Shown one piece after another: positions 42,832 through 51,161 of a stretch of DNA of 64,000 nucleotides. The notes beneath the pieces are model-generated. The model saw only the letters and a list, made by a program, of their open reading frames with translations, was not told the DNA's origin and did no database searches. Positions within the stretch are counted from its first letter, which is position 1, and each line of letters opens with the position of its first letter. Source of the stretch: Anaerolineales bacterium UBA2395 (GTDB lineage: Bacteria > Chloroflexota > Anaerolineae > Anaerolineales > Villigracilaceae); assembly GCA_002343775.1 (NCBI GenBank), contig DDSH01000016.1:1-64000 (forward strand), in the 5' to 3' direction. Made by a program: the position numbers and the translations under genes.

Positions 42832-43839
42832 ATGGCTGTTCAACCTCAAACCAACAAAAACCCAATCGTACGTTTTTTGAACATGAACACCTCCGGTCAA
42901 ACCGGTGGACGCAGCCTGCCACTCTGGCGCCAATTGCTGCTGCAAGTGGTCGCGCTTGCCATCCTCATCACGGTGATGTTCCCCATCATGTACATCGTCA
43001 CCCTGTCGTTCAGTTCGAAAACCACACGCCCATCGCAGCTGGAAATCCTTCCCAAGGAAATCTCCTTCGTCGCCTACCAGCAAGTGTTGGACAAACCCAC
43101 CGGCAACCCGGTCACATTTATCGAACTGCTCAGGAATAGCTTCGTCCTCTCGATGGGCGTTGGCGCGGTCGCCCTGTTCATCGCGGTCAGCGCCGCCTAC
43201 GCCTTCTCACGCTTCAAATTCAAAATGCGCGAAGTGCTCATGGTGCTGGTATTCATCCCGCTGCTCATGCCAGCCGTGGGGTTGAGTACGCCGCTGTACC
43301 TGTTGCTCAACCAGGTACAGGTCAAACAATGTGCCGACAACACCGTTGCCATTCAACCCATCACCACCTGTGACGATGGCAAAGGCAGGGTGCAGTTCAA
43401 TCTGCGCGACTCGCTTTTCGGCGTCGGCATCGCCATGACCGCCTCCGCCCTCCCGTTTGCAGTCTGGAATCTGAAAGGCTACCTAGACACGATCCCGCGC
43501 GAACTCGAAGAAGCCGCCGCCATCGACGGCGCGGACGCCAACCAAACCTTCTGGCAGATCGTCATTCCGCTCGCCATGCCGCAACTCGCGGTCACCTTCT
43601 TCCTGGGCTTCATCGGGCACTGGCAGGAGTTCGTGCTGACATGGCTGTTCCTATCACAACCCAAAGATTACACCCTGGCGATGACCCTCTACAACATGAC
43701 CGGTCAATACGCCAACAGCATCCCGTGGAACCGCTTCGCTGCCATGGCGGTCATTGTGGCGCTCCCGGTTGCAGTCGTGTATATCGCCCTGCAAAAGCAG
43801 ATCGTCGGCGGTCTTACCACTGGCAGCGTCAAAGGCTAA
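42832..43839 (+). CDS. Sugar ABC importer permease (MalG type) with Cys-containing loop insertion
   Basis: I start it at ATG 42832, preceded by GGAGGCG; the longer frame overlaps the MalF gene. The 335-residue product has six or so helices and the EAA loop ELEEAAAIDGADANQTFWQIVIP. Between the fourth and fifth helices there is an extra segment of about 35 residues (about residues 160-195), with two Cys and QCADNTVAIQPITTCDDGKG. Typical MalG proteins have only a short turn here. The loop faces the outside and could contact the binding protein. Confidence 0.92.
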   Translation: MAVQPQTNKNPIVRFLNMNTSGQTGGRSLPLWRQLLLQVVALAILITVMFPIMYIVTLSFSSKTTRPSQLEILPKEISFVAYQQVLDKPTGNPVTFIELLRNSFVLSMGVGAVALFIAVSAAYAFSRFKFKMREVLMVLVFIPLLMPAVGLSTPLYLLLNQVQVKQCADNTVAIQPITTCDDGKGRVQFNLRDSLFGVGIAMTASALPFAVWNLKGYLDTIPRELEEAAAIDGADANQTFWQIVIPLAMPQLAVTFFLGFIGHWQEFVLTWLFLSQPKDYTLAMTLYNMTGQYANSIPWNRFAAMAVIVALPVAVVYIALQKQIVGGLTTGSVKG

Positions 43840-43863
43840 GCCACATTCAGCGCAAAACCCACA

Positions 43864-43905
43864 TTTCCTCTTTCTTCTTTCACGAGAAGGAAGAGGAAAT
43901 TTTTT
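43864..43905 (+). terminator. Terminator between the permease and amylase genes
   Basis: A 15-bp stem with one mismatch (43864-43878 with 43885-43899) is followed by TTTTTT. It would reduce readthrough into the GH13 genes or separate them. Confidence 0.82.
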
Positions 43906-43920
43906 CCCTTAGGCTCATAC

Positions 43921-45519
43921 ATGGTTAAGCGACTTTTCTCCACCCTTTTGCTTTTAACTGTTCTATCGGCTTGCGCTTCTCCCGCCCCGAAAGCGGATTC
44001 AACATCCCCAGCCACACCTACGCCGCAAATTCGCACCAGCGACTGGTGGAACAACGCAGTTTTCTACGAAATCTTCGTCCGCTCGTTCTACGACACGGAT
44101 GGAGACGGCATTGGCGACTTCAACGGAATCACCCAAAAACTGGATTATCTCGAAGCGCTGGGGATCAACGCCATCTGGCTGATGCCCATCCACCCCTCCC
44201 CCTCCTATCACGGCTACGACGTGCTCGACTACTACGCCGTCAACCCCGAATACGGCACAATGGGCGATTTCAAAAATCTCCTGAATGAAGCGCATGAGCG
44301 GGACATCCGCATCATCATAGACCTCGTCATCAACCACTCTTCCAGTCAGCATCCCTGGTTCTTGGAGGCAAATTCCAATCCTAATTCACCCTATCGAGAA
44401 TACTACGTCTGGGCAGAGGAACCCGGCGCAGGCAGTTGGCATGAGACAGAGAACGGCTATTACTACGGCTACTTCTGGGAAGGCATGCCCGACCTGAATT
44501 ACAACAACCCCGCCGTGACGGAGGAAATGCTCAAGATCACCGATTACTGGTTGAACGAAATCGGCATCGACGGCTTCCGCGTAGATGCGGTCAAACATCT
44601 CATCGAGGTGGATGGAAAATTGGAGAACACGCCTGCCACCCATGCCTGGCTCAAAGATTTTTACACGGCATACAAGGCACAAGACCCGCAGGCTTACACC
44701 ATCGGTGAAGTGTTCGGTGCGGGCTCTTCAGTGGTGAAAATGTACACAGGCAGTGAACTCGACCACATCTTCAACTTCGAAATGTCGAGCGGATTTGTGA
44801 ACAGCACAAACGGCGGCGCAAACTCCGGCATTGTCAGCGCGATCAAGTTCGCACAAATGGATATGCCCGATTTCAACTTCGCCACCTTCCTCACCAACCA
44901 CGACCAGAACCGCGTCATGTCCGTTTTCAACGGGAACATGGACAAGGCAAAGATGGCAGCGTTCTTGATGCTGACCTCGCCCGGAACGCCATACATCTAC
45001 TACGGCGAAGAGATCGGCATGCAGGGGCAAAAGCCGGATGAAGATATCCGCCTGCCAATGCAATGGAGCGCAGACGAGTTTGCAGGCTTTTCCACGGCTG
45101 AACCTTGGCGAGCACCTCGAATTGACTATGCGCAAAACAACGTCGAGACACAAACCGATGACCCGGCTTCCCTGCTGGAGCATTATCGGACATTGATCCG
45201 TTTGCGGAAGGAATTCTCCACATTACAAACTGCTGACATCCGCCTGTTGGATGCGGGAAATTCTGGTATCTTTGTCAACCTGCGTGCAGATGCAAGTGGA
45301 ACCTACCTCGTTCTGGCGAACCTGACCAGGGAACCCATCAACGAGTATGCCATTGACCTCAACCAAGCCGGGCTGGCGGAATCCTTTGCCGGCGTGGAAA
45401 CGCTTTTTGGCGAGGGTCAGGCTCAGGTTCCGGAACGAAGCAGTGACTCTTTTCAGCCGTACCAACCGTTCGAGAGTCTGAATCCGTACGCAATGTACGT
45501 CATCAAATTTATTCCATAA
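43921..45519 (+). CDS. Exported GH13 alpha-glucanase (alpha-amylase-type lipoprotein)
   Basis: Hydrolyses alpha-glucans outside the cell. The 532-residue product has a lipoprotein signal with lipobox LSAC (Cys18), a short linker (TSPATPTPQ), and a GH13 catalytic domain: ISDVVINH-like region I read as DLVINHSS, region II GFRVDAVKH with the nucleophile Asp, region III GEVFG with the acid Glu, and region IV FLTNHDQNR with the third Asp. The substrate could be starch or malto-oligosaccharides. A TATA-poor gap and a terminator lie upstream. The cytoplasmic GH13 gene follows after 14 nt. Confidence 0.92.
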   Translation: MVKRLFSTLLLLTVLSACASPAPKADSTSPATPTPQIRTSDWWNNAVFYEIFVRSFYDTDGDGIGDFNGITQKLDYLEALGINAIWLMPIHPSPSYHGYDVLDYYAVNPEYGTMGDFKNLLNEAHERDIRIIIDLVINHSSSQHPWFLEANSNPNSPYREYYVWAEEPGAGSWHETENGYYYGYFWEGMPDLNYNNPAVTEEMLKITDYWLNEIGIDGFRVDAVKHLIEVDGKLENTPATHAWLKDFYTAYKAQDPQAYTIGEVFGAGSSVVKMYTGSELDHIFNFEMSSGFVNSTNGGANSGIVSAIKFAQMDMPDFNFATFLTNHDQNRVMSVFNGNMDKAKMAAFLMLTSPGTPYIYYGEEIGMQGQKPDEDIRLPMQWSADEFAGFSTAEPWRAPRIDYAQNNVETQTDDPASLLEHYRTLIRLRKEFSTLQTADIRLLDAGNSGIFVNLRADASGTYLVLANLTREPINEYAIDLNQAGLAESFAGVETLFGEGQAQVPERSSDSFQPYQPFESLNPYAMYVIKFIP

Positions 45520-45533
45520 GGACGAGAAACTTT

Positions 45534-46997
45534 ATGACCACACCAAACTGGGTGAAGGATGCCGTTTTTTATCAGATCTTCCCCGACCGTTTTGCACGCA
45601 GTAAACAGATGCCCGATCTTGGGTTCGAAGCATGGGACAGCGCGCCCACTCATCATGGATTCAAGGGCGGCGACTTGTATGGCGTGATCGAGAAGTTGGA
45701 CTACTTGCAAGACCTGGGAATCACCGCGATCTATTTCAACCCGGTCTTTGCGTCGGCTTCGAATCATCGTTATCACACCTTTGATTATTACAACGTGGAT
45801 CCGCTCCTGGGCGGAAATGATGCGTTGAAGAAGTTGTTGAAGGAATCGCACAAGCGTGAGATCCGTGTGGTGTTGGATGGCGTATTCAATCACGCTTCGC
45901 GCGGGTTCTGGCAGTTTAGTCACGTGCTGGAAACGGGTGCGGCATCCCCATACAAGGACTGGTTTCACTTCGATGAAGAGCGACTGAGAGGACGCAAACA
46001 TTGGGGCGCGTATCCTTCGCCGCATGAGCAGAAATTATTGGGGCAGGAAGACAGCCTGACCGCGATTGGCTATCGCGCATGGTGGAATTTGCCCGCGCTG
46101 CCGAAGTTCAACACGAATACACCCGCTGTGCGCGAGTTCCTTTTCGATGTGGCGGAGTATTGGATCAAGTTTGGCATTGACGGCTGGCGGCTGGATGTTC
46201 CGGGCGAGATCGATGACGATGAGTTCTGGCGTGAATTCCGCCGCCGTGTGCGAGCGGTCAACCCGGAGGCGTACATTGTCGGCGAGATCTGGCATGAGGC
46301 GCAGCGCTGGCTTCAGGGTGACCAGTTCGATGCGGTGATGAACTATCTCTTCACGGCAGCTGCGTTGAGTTTCTTCGCAGATGGTCACCTCAACATGGAT
46401 ATCATTCATCAAGCAGGCGGGCTCAAAGATCGCGTCCATCGGATGCATGCCAAAACTTTCGCAGACGAAGTGGATCGCATCCTGAATTTGTATCCAACCG
46501 ATATTACGTTCGCGCAGCTCAATCTGTTGGATAGCCACGATATGCCAAGATTCCTTTCGTGTGCCAACGGTGACAAGAACTCGCTCAAACTGGCATGGCT
46601 GTTCCTCTTTACCATGCCCGGCGCACCATGCATCTACTACGGTGATGAAGTGGGTGTGGATGGCGGGCACGACCCGGATTGCCGCAAGGCTTTCCCGTGG
46701 GATGAGGCGAAATGGGACATGGACCTGCTCAACTACGCCAAGGCATGTATTGCCCTGCGAAAAGGTCAAAAGGCGCTGCGACGCGGCGAATACAAACGCG
46801 TCCACACTGAGGATGATCTGATGGTCTTCGCCCGCACGCTCAAAGATGACACGGTCATCACGGCGTTCAACGCATCGAACACGAACCGGCATTTTGAATA
46901 TGATTTTGGAAGAACGCCGAAGATTCTGTTTGGGACTCCGGTCATCGATGGCAATCGCATCACCCTTCCACCGCGCAGCGGAATCGTGCTGAAGTAA
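45534..46997 (+). CDS. Cytoplasmic GH13 enzyme (neopullulanase/cyclomaltodextrinase-like)
   Basis: Probably hydrolyses imported malto-oligosaccharides. The 487-residue product lacks a signal peptide. Its motifs are DGVFNHASRGFW (region I), GWRLDVPGEIDDDEFW (nucleophile Asp), VGEIWHEAQRW (acid Glu) and LLDSHDMPRFL (third Asp). YQIFPDRFARS at the start and YNVDPLLGG are typical of neopullulanase/cyclomaltodextrinase. The N-terminal dimerisation domain of classical members is missing. It closes the operon and is followed by a hairpin. Confidence 0.9.
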   Translation: MTTPNWVKDAVFYQIFPDRFARSKQMPDLGFEAWDSAPTHHGFKGGDLYGVIEKLDYLQDLGITAIYFNPVFASASNHRYHTFDYYNVDPLLGGNDALKKLLKESHKREIRVVLDGVFNHASRGFWQFSHVLETGAASPYKDWFHFDEERLRGRKHWGAYPSPHEQKLLGQEDSLTAIGYRAWWNLPALPKFNTNTPAVREFLFDVAEYWIKFGIDGWRLDVPGEIDDDEFWREFRRRVRAVNPEAYIVGEIWHEAQRWLQGDQFDAVMNYLFTAAALSFFADGHLNMDIIHQAGGLKDRVHRMHAKTFADEVDRILNLYPTDITFAQLNLLDSHDMPRFLSCANGDKNSLKLAWLFLFTMPGAPCIYYGDEVGVDGGHDPDCRKAFPWDEAKWDMDLLNYAKACIALRKGQKALRRGEYKRVHTEDDLMVFARTLKDDTVITAFNASNTNRHFEYDFGRTPKILFGTPVIDGNRITLPPRSGIVLK

Positions 46998-47091
46998 AAC
47001 CAGTTCACTTTCGTGGGTGCCAGGCAGGCTGAAAAATTCTCTACCCCGGAATACTCCGCGCTTGCAACACGTTCTATACGATTGACCACTG

Positions 47092-47121
47092 CCCGCCGCC
47101 GCGGAGAGCGGCGGCGGGTTT
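47092..47121 (+). terminator. Terminator after the GH13 operon
   Basis: An 11-bp perfect stem CCCGCCGCCGC/GCGGCGGCGGG with a 5-nt loop is followed by TTTCG. It lies 95 nt past the last GH13 stop. Confidence 0.75.
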
Positions 47122-47233
47122 CGCTTACAAAAAAACAGATTAACAGGTTTTGACAGTTTTCCCAATAAAGTAGATCGACCAGTTTGCAGCATCTTGTTGT
47201 TGATGCTCGAGAATTGGATGTGCAGTTATGGTT

Positions 47234-47262
47234 TTGGTCGGGCAGAAAGATAGTGATATAAT
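47234..47262 (+). promoter_or_regulatory. Extended -10 promoter of the accessory pair
   Basis: TTGGTC (47234-47239) and TGATATAAT (TATAAT at 47257-47262, TG extension) are spaced by 17 bp. It lies about 110 nt before the ATG at 47374, leaving a long leader. Confidence 0.65.
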
Positions 47263-47373
47263 TCACATATCTTATTTCAATCCTTTGATCTTATAGGAGC
47301 TTTTTCAGAAAACATCGTTTAGCGGCATACACGCACTTTCATAATAATTTTTTTCAAAGCCTGGAGGCTGATT

Positions 47374-48372
47374 ATGAAAAGCAATTCCGAATCCAAGCAA
47401 ACGATAAAAGCATCAGATATATGGTCTGGCGGATACTCCTTCGCCATTTTGTTATTATTCTTGTTGGGGACTGCATTAATTGTGATCGGGACATTGGGCT
47501 TCCCAAACGGCTCTTTAATGAATGTAATTCTCGTCAATACAGGGGTAGCGATGGCGCCATCCGCCATAGTCGCTCAATTATTCAGACTCTTTCTATTTCA
47601 AGAAATTAAGTTTGAACTCACCCAACCTGTATTGAATGAGGTGAGAGACCGTCTGGGCCCGGAAATGCAGGAGCAAATAAAACAAATGCTCCATGAATAC
47701 CGGGCTGAGAACACAGAGATCCTGGATAAATACAGGAGTGAAATAGATGTTTTGAAGTCTTTGGAAGATGCTGGAGTCATCAAGCCTTTCAGGAATCGGG
47801 AAATTGCCCTCGCAGCTTTTTCATCAGCTATCGACGCAGAGACCCGGGAAATCATGATTGTTGGATCGTCCCTAAAAGGTCTTCTCAAAAAGGATAAGTA
47901 CAAGGAACTTGCAGATAAACTTCACTTCAAAGTATCGCAAGGGGGCGTAGCTGTCAAATTTCTCTTAACCCATCCTGTTGTTGCCGACCTTAGAGCCGGT
48001 CAGGAAGGGCGACAATCATCTGATATTGGAGCGGAAATTTTGGAGAGTTTGCGAATCTTGAGAGATTGGAAAGTTCCGCCGGAAAATGTAAGGCTGTATA
48101 GGGGAACCCCAACCTGTTTTGCAGTAAAGACGGAAAACCAAATGCTGTTGAATCCCTATCCATATGGCGAAGTGGCATATGACTCTCCTTGTTTCATCGT
48201 GAAAACGACCCAGGATAACCCCAGTTATATTTATCATGAATTCGAAAAATCACATTTTGGAGCATGGGATACAAAGGTAGCCGTAAAGATCTACAACTTT
48301 GACGAAAGCATCTCAGATCTTGAAAAGAGTTTAAACAAATACGCACAGACTGTTTCGCAAATGTTCAGTTAG
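47374..48372 (+). CDS. Two-helix membrane protein with degenerate PLD/DUF5919-like domain
   Basis: I do not recognise this 332-residue protein as a whole. It has two hydrophobic segments (about residues 20-44 and 50-72), a coiled-coil-like charged region (about 80-130), and a C-terminal domain of about 190 residues. That domain has REIMIVGSSLKGLLKK, VAVKFLLTHPVVADLRAG, NVRLYRGTPTCFAV and NQMLLNPYPYGEVAYDSPCFI. The last is similar to the MLVN...YG..A...P pattern of DUF5919/PLD-like sensor domains; no HKD motif is visible. A GGAGG site precedes the start. The gene is visibly AT-richer than its surroundings. Enzymatic activity is not inferred. Confidence 0.6.
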   Translation: MKSNSESKQTIKASDIWSGGYSFAILLLFLLGTALIVIGTLGFPNGSLMNVILVNTGVAMAPSAIVAQLFRLFLFQEIKFELTQPVLNEVRDRLGPEMQEQIKQMLHEYRAENTEILDKYRSEIDVLKSLEDAGVIKPFRNREIALAAFSSAIDAETREIMIVGSSLKGLLKKDKYKELADKLHFKVSQGGVAVKFLLTHPVVADLRAGQEGRQSSDIGAEILESLRILRDWKVPPENVRLYRGTPTCFAVKTENQMLLNPYPYGEVAYDSPCFIVKTTQDNPSYIYHEFEKSHFGAWDTKVAVKIYNFDESISDLEKSLNKYAQTVSQMFS

Positions 48373-48379
48373 AATAGGC

Positions 48380-48405
48380 AGGTCATACCCTCTTGGGGTA
48401 GACCT
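48380..48405 (+). promoter_or_regulatory. Hairpin overlapping the translation start region of the GIY-YIG-like gene
   Basis: AGGTCATACCC and GGGTAGACCT pair with one bulged base, ending 5 nt before the ATG at 48411. It could terminate upstream transcription or mask the ribosome-binding site; no T run follows. Confidence 0.4.
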
Positions 48406-48410
48406 ATCTC

Positions 48411-48899
48411 ATGAACCATATTGCGACTTCACTGAAACGCTTTCTACTTGTCGAACAATGTCCTGCAGATTGGAAAGGCTTGGACCTGTATCTATTTCGA
48501 GATCAGGATGTTGTATTTTACGTCGGGCAATCGCACCTTGCCTTTGCGCGCGTTTGGGAGCATTTGCTCAGCGGCTTCAAAGGGCATTCCATCGTTGGGC
48601 GTTTCGTCTGGTGCAACTGGCCCCAGTCCATGAACTTCACAATTGAGTTGCTGAGTTCGCGCGCCGAACAATTCAATGAGGTGGGGAATGATTTGAACGC
48701 CTCGGAGCGGCTACTCATCCAGCATTTCACACCATGTTTCAACATCTCTCAAAATAGCCTGCCAATCCCCATCCCCCCACACTATTTGCCGCCCAACGCC
48801 CCGTTCAGGCGCAGGCGTAGTTTGAACATGCTCCTCCATGAAGCAGAGCGGGCGGTGAAGGCAGAAGACACAAAACTCTGGATGGATACGCTGGAATAA
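48411..48899 (+). CDS. GIY-YIG-like protein, divergent
   Basis: The 162-residue product has LDLYLFRDQDVVFYVGQSHLAFARVWEHL followed by ASERLLIQHFTPCFN. This is the GIY-YIG nuclease pattern: the first strand is LYLF, the second is VFYVGQS, a conserved Arg is in ARVWEH, and the Glu and Asn are in ERLLIQHFTPCFN. The first motif GIY is replaced by DLYLF, so activity is uncertain. The C-terminal 50 residues are not recognised. The gene is convergent to cobB and has no obvious ribosome-binding site. It may be a partner of the preceding gene. Confidence 0.6.
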   Translation: MNHIATSLKRFLLVEQCPADWKGLDLYLFRDQDVVFYVGQSHLAFARVWEHLLSGFKGHSIVGRFVWCNWPQSMNFTIELLSSRAEQFNEVGNDLNASERLLIQHFTPCFNISQNSLPIPIPPHYLPPNAPFRRRRSLNMLLHEAERAVKAEDTKLWMDTLE

Positions 48900-48918
48900 C
48901 CCCGCCTGCCAAGACGTT

Positions 48919-49656
48919 TTAGTTCGCCCATACTGCCTTCACCAATTCCGGCAGAATTTCCCCCGATCTTCCGTGGAAGGCAAAATCCACGTTGGGGGTC
49001 AGCGGTGTGGGCTCGGCGTTGACTTCGATAACTACAGAACCATTGTTCCGCGCGGCATGAGCGAGGGATGCCGCAGGTTGTACCAAGCCGGATGTGCCGA
49101 TGGAAAAGAAGACCTGGCACGCCCGCGACGCCTGCACCGCGGATTCGAGTTCCGCGCGCGGCAGCGCTTCACCAAACCAGACGACGTCTGGTCGCAACAG
49201 TCCCCCACAGATTTCACAAGCCGGAACCATTTCGGAGTCATCGCCCCAGGTTTCGGTGAACGTTCCACACGCTGAACAGCGCACGCGTTGAATATTGCCG
49301 TGCAATTCCAGCACATTTTTACTGCCTGCAAAACGATGCAATCCATCCACGTTTTGGGTGATGAGCGTGAAGTCGTGAATCCGCTGTTCCATTGCGACAA
49401 TGGCATCATGCCCGGGGTTGGGTCGCACGCCCTTAACCGCCTCCCTGCGCCAGGCGTACCAATCCCAGACAAGTTTGGGTTCGCGTGCAAAGGCTTCAGG
49501 GGAGGCTAGATCTTCTGGCTTGTACTGCGCCCAAAGTCCGGTTTGAGCGTCTCGAAAGGTGCGCAACCCGCTCTCTTGCGAGACTCCAGCCCCGGTCAGC
49601 ACAACAACGCGCGTGGCGGCTTTCATCAATCGAATAAAATCGGCGGGAAAATCCAT
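48919..49656 (-). CDS. cobB: NAD-dependent protein deacylase, sirtuin class III (SIRT5-like)
   Basis: Removes acyl groups from lysines using NAD. I start it at ATG 49656, whose A overlaps the upstream stop; the longer frame adds 45 unrelated residues. The 245-residue product has VLTGAGVSQESGLRTFRD, the NAD-binding TQNVDGLH, the catalytic His119 in ELHGN, and the zinc Cys127, 130, 147 and 150. Tyr67 and Arg70 in WYAWRR match the YxxR pair that recognises succinyl and malonyl lysine in SIRT5. It is last in an operon with two lipoproteins, an unusual partner choice. Confidence 0.95.
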   Translation of the reverse strand: MDFPADFIRLMKAATRVVVLTGAGVSQESGLRTFRDAQTGLWAQYKPEDLASPEAFAREPKLVWDWYAWRREAVKGVRPNPGHDAIVAMEQRIHDFTLITQNVDGLHRFAGSKNVLELHGNIQRVRCSACGTFTETWGDDSEMVPACEICGGLLRPDVVWFGEALPRAELESAVQASRACQVFFSIGTSGLVQPAASLAHAARNNGSVVIEVNAEPTPLTPNVDFAFHGRSGEILPELVKAVWAN

Positions 49657-50333
49657 CACGGTCTCACAGTGGCGGAAGTAGGCGTGACGGTGGGGATGCA
49701 TTCCAACATTTTTACCCGTTCCTTGAAGATGTCTGTACGCCCGATCTCTTTGCCTGATTGGTTGGTCGCGACGATCTGAAATTCGATCCATGCGGTTTGG
49801 AAGAAGGCATCTTCAAGCATTTGGTCGCTGGAAAGGTCGTGGAAGTAAGTTCCTGCGCCGATGGTCTGCATGGAGATATTGGTCCATTTGCTGGCGCGTT
49901 CCGAGGTCAGGCTTTTGAAGCGGGCGAACAACAACACGTATCGGATGGTATCGCGATCCAGAACTTGCGCGGAGATTCGCACAGTCAGCGGCTCGCAGAC
50001 GGAGCCTTTATAGATCTCGGTTTGGGAAATGTTGATGAAGAGAAAACCGTCCATTTGAATGGTGGGTGTAATGGTATCTTGTGGGGGTGGCGTGTCGGTT
50101 GCCAGAGAGGTCGCTGTGATGCTCGGCGTGAATGTGGCAGTTTTCAGACCGATCAACGTGGGCGTGGAGGTAAATGTCAGCGTCGGCGTGACCGGCGTTG
50201 CCGTGGGCAGCGGGGTATGTGTGATCGTGCTTGTGGAAGAAGGCGTGGCGGTGGCTTCAGCCGGAAGGAATTGCCCCACGGAGCACGAGAGTGAAAAAAG
50301 AATGAAGATGAGGAGCGTGGCAATTTTTTTCAT
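49656..50333 (-). CDS. Lipoprotein of an unrecognised family, copy A
   Basis: I start it at ATG 50333; the longer frame adds 17 residues. The 225-residue product has a lipoprotein-like signal (FSLSC, Cys16), a Thr/Pro-rich linker (about residues 25-90), and a soluble domain at about 95-215 with ISQTEIYKGSVCEPLTVRISAQV, LFARFKSL and EFQIVATNQSGKEIGRTDIF, ending with a second Cys. The domain aligns with those of the genes at 50330 and 53862. It overlaps the upstream gene by 4 nt and the cobB start by 1 nt. Function is unknown; surface location is likely. Confidence 0.7.
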   Translation of the reverse strand: MKKIATLLIFILFSLSCSVGQFLPAEATATPSSTSTITHTPLPTATPVTPTLTFTSTPTLIGLKTATFTPSITATSLATDTPPPQDTITPTIQMDGFLFINISQTEIYKGSVCEPLTVRISAQVLDRDTIRYVLLFARFKSLTSERASKWTNISMQTIGAGTYFHDLSSDQMLEDAFFQTAWIEFQIVATNQSGKEIGRTDIFKERVKMLECIPTVTPTSATVRP

Positions 50334-51037
50334 GGGTTGTTCGGCTTGACGGTAGGCGGGCATCCCGTGGTTGGGTCGAGACACAGGCAGGGGAAGAGCG
50401 AGATCATATCGGTAAAAATACGCGAGCGTCCGATCTCTTCGCCTTCGATGTCGGTGGCGACCAGTTGAAAGAACACTCGCGACCTGAGGTAATGGTTATG
50501 CCCCTCGATCTCGCTTCCGATCATGCGATAGGTGAACAAACCGTTGCCGTTGTTGTACATCACATTACCGGATGTCCAGGGGGTGTAATCTTCAGCGTTC
50601 TCGTCTTTGACGCGCGTAAAGATGACCACACTGACCACGTCATCCGGATCATCCACAGTAGCGGTGATGGTCGCTTCATTATGTTTGCATCCGCCCCAGT
50701 ATATTTTGCTTTCCGAAACCGTGACCGAATCGAACCCGGCGCCGGGTCCCACCGCGGTAGGGAATGGAACCTGTGAAGCAGCACCAGCTGCCGTGAAAAT
50801 CGGAATGGGTGCGAACGTCGCCAACGGCTGGTTCGGGTCCTGCGTCGGAATCCGTACGATGGTGGGTGAAGGGGAGGGAATGGGTGTACTTGTCGGTCCT
50901 GCGGTATTGATCGGGGTAAATGTGATGAACGGTGACGGGCTGGGAGTAGGCGTGCTGACGGGCAGAAAGAAAATATCATTCATCGAACATGCCTGCATCA
51001 AAACCGCCAGCAACAACACAACAACTAGCTTACGCAT
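50330..51037 (-). CDS. Lipoprotein of an unrecognised family, copy B
   Basis: The 235-residue product has a lipobox (LMQAC, Cys17), a Pro/Ser/Thr linker (about 28-95), and a domain at about 105-220 with VSESKIYWGGCKHNEATITATV, VIFTRVKDE, WTSGNVMYNNGNG and FFQLVATDIEGEEIGRSRIF. It shares the IYxGxC start and the QLVATxxxGxEIGRxxIF end with copy A. It is first in the three-gene minus-strand operon with copy A and the sirtuin; stop-start overlaps are 4 nt and 1 nt. Confidence 0.7.
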   Translation of the reverse strand: MRKLVVVLLLAVLMQACSMNDIFFLPVSTPTPSPSPFITFTPINTAGPTSTPIPSPSPTIVRIPTQDPNQPLATFAPIPIFTAAGAASQVPFPTAVGPGAGFDSVTVSESKIYWGGCKHNEATITATVDDPDDVVSVVIFTRVKDENAEDYTPWTSGNVMYNNGNGLFTYRMIGSEIEGHNHYLRSRVFFQLVATDIEGEEIGRSRIFTDMISLFPCLCLDPTTGCPPTVKPNNP

Positions 51038-51121
51038 ATCAAACCTCTTTACACACGACTTATTTGGAGAGATCGTTCCATTATCAACAACAGTAAATGC
51101 AATTTTCGACCGTGGGTATTA

Positions 51122-51157
51122 TATAATATTATGAAATCCAACCTTGTAATTTTACAA
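51122..51157. promoter_or_regulatory. -10 element and palindromic operator upstream of the ABC exporter
   Basis: TATAAT (51122-51127) is followed by the perfect 14-bp palindrome TTGTAATTTTACAA (51144-51157), which ends 4 nt before the ABC ATPase ATG. Its place just downstream of the expected transcription start fits repressor binding. The divergent lipoprotein operon starts nearby. No regulator is encoded next to it. Confidence 0.5.
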
Positions 51158-51161
51158 TATT

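Larger units (their letters stand above)
46998..47373. other. 376-bp intergenic region with terminator and promoter
   Basis: No open frame is convincing here. The region holds a strong hairpin (47092-47118) and a promoter (47234-47262) facing the next gene. The second half becomes clearly AT-rich, marking the border of the accessory pair. Confidence 0.7.

Noticed and set aside
46035..47192. A 385-codon minus-strand frame
   Set aside because: It is antisense to the GH13 gene, whose catalytic motifs are clear on the plus strand.
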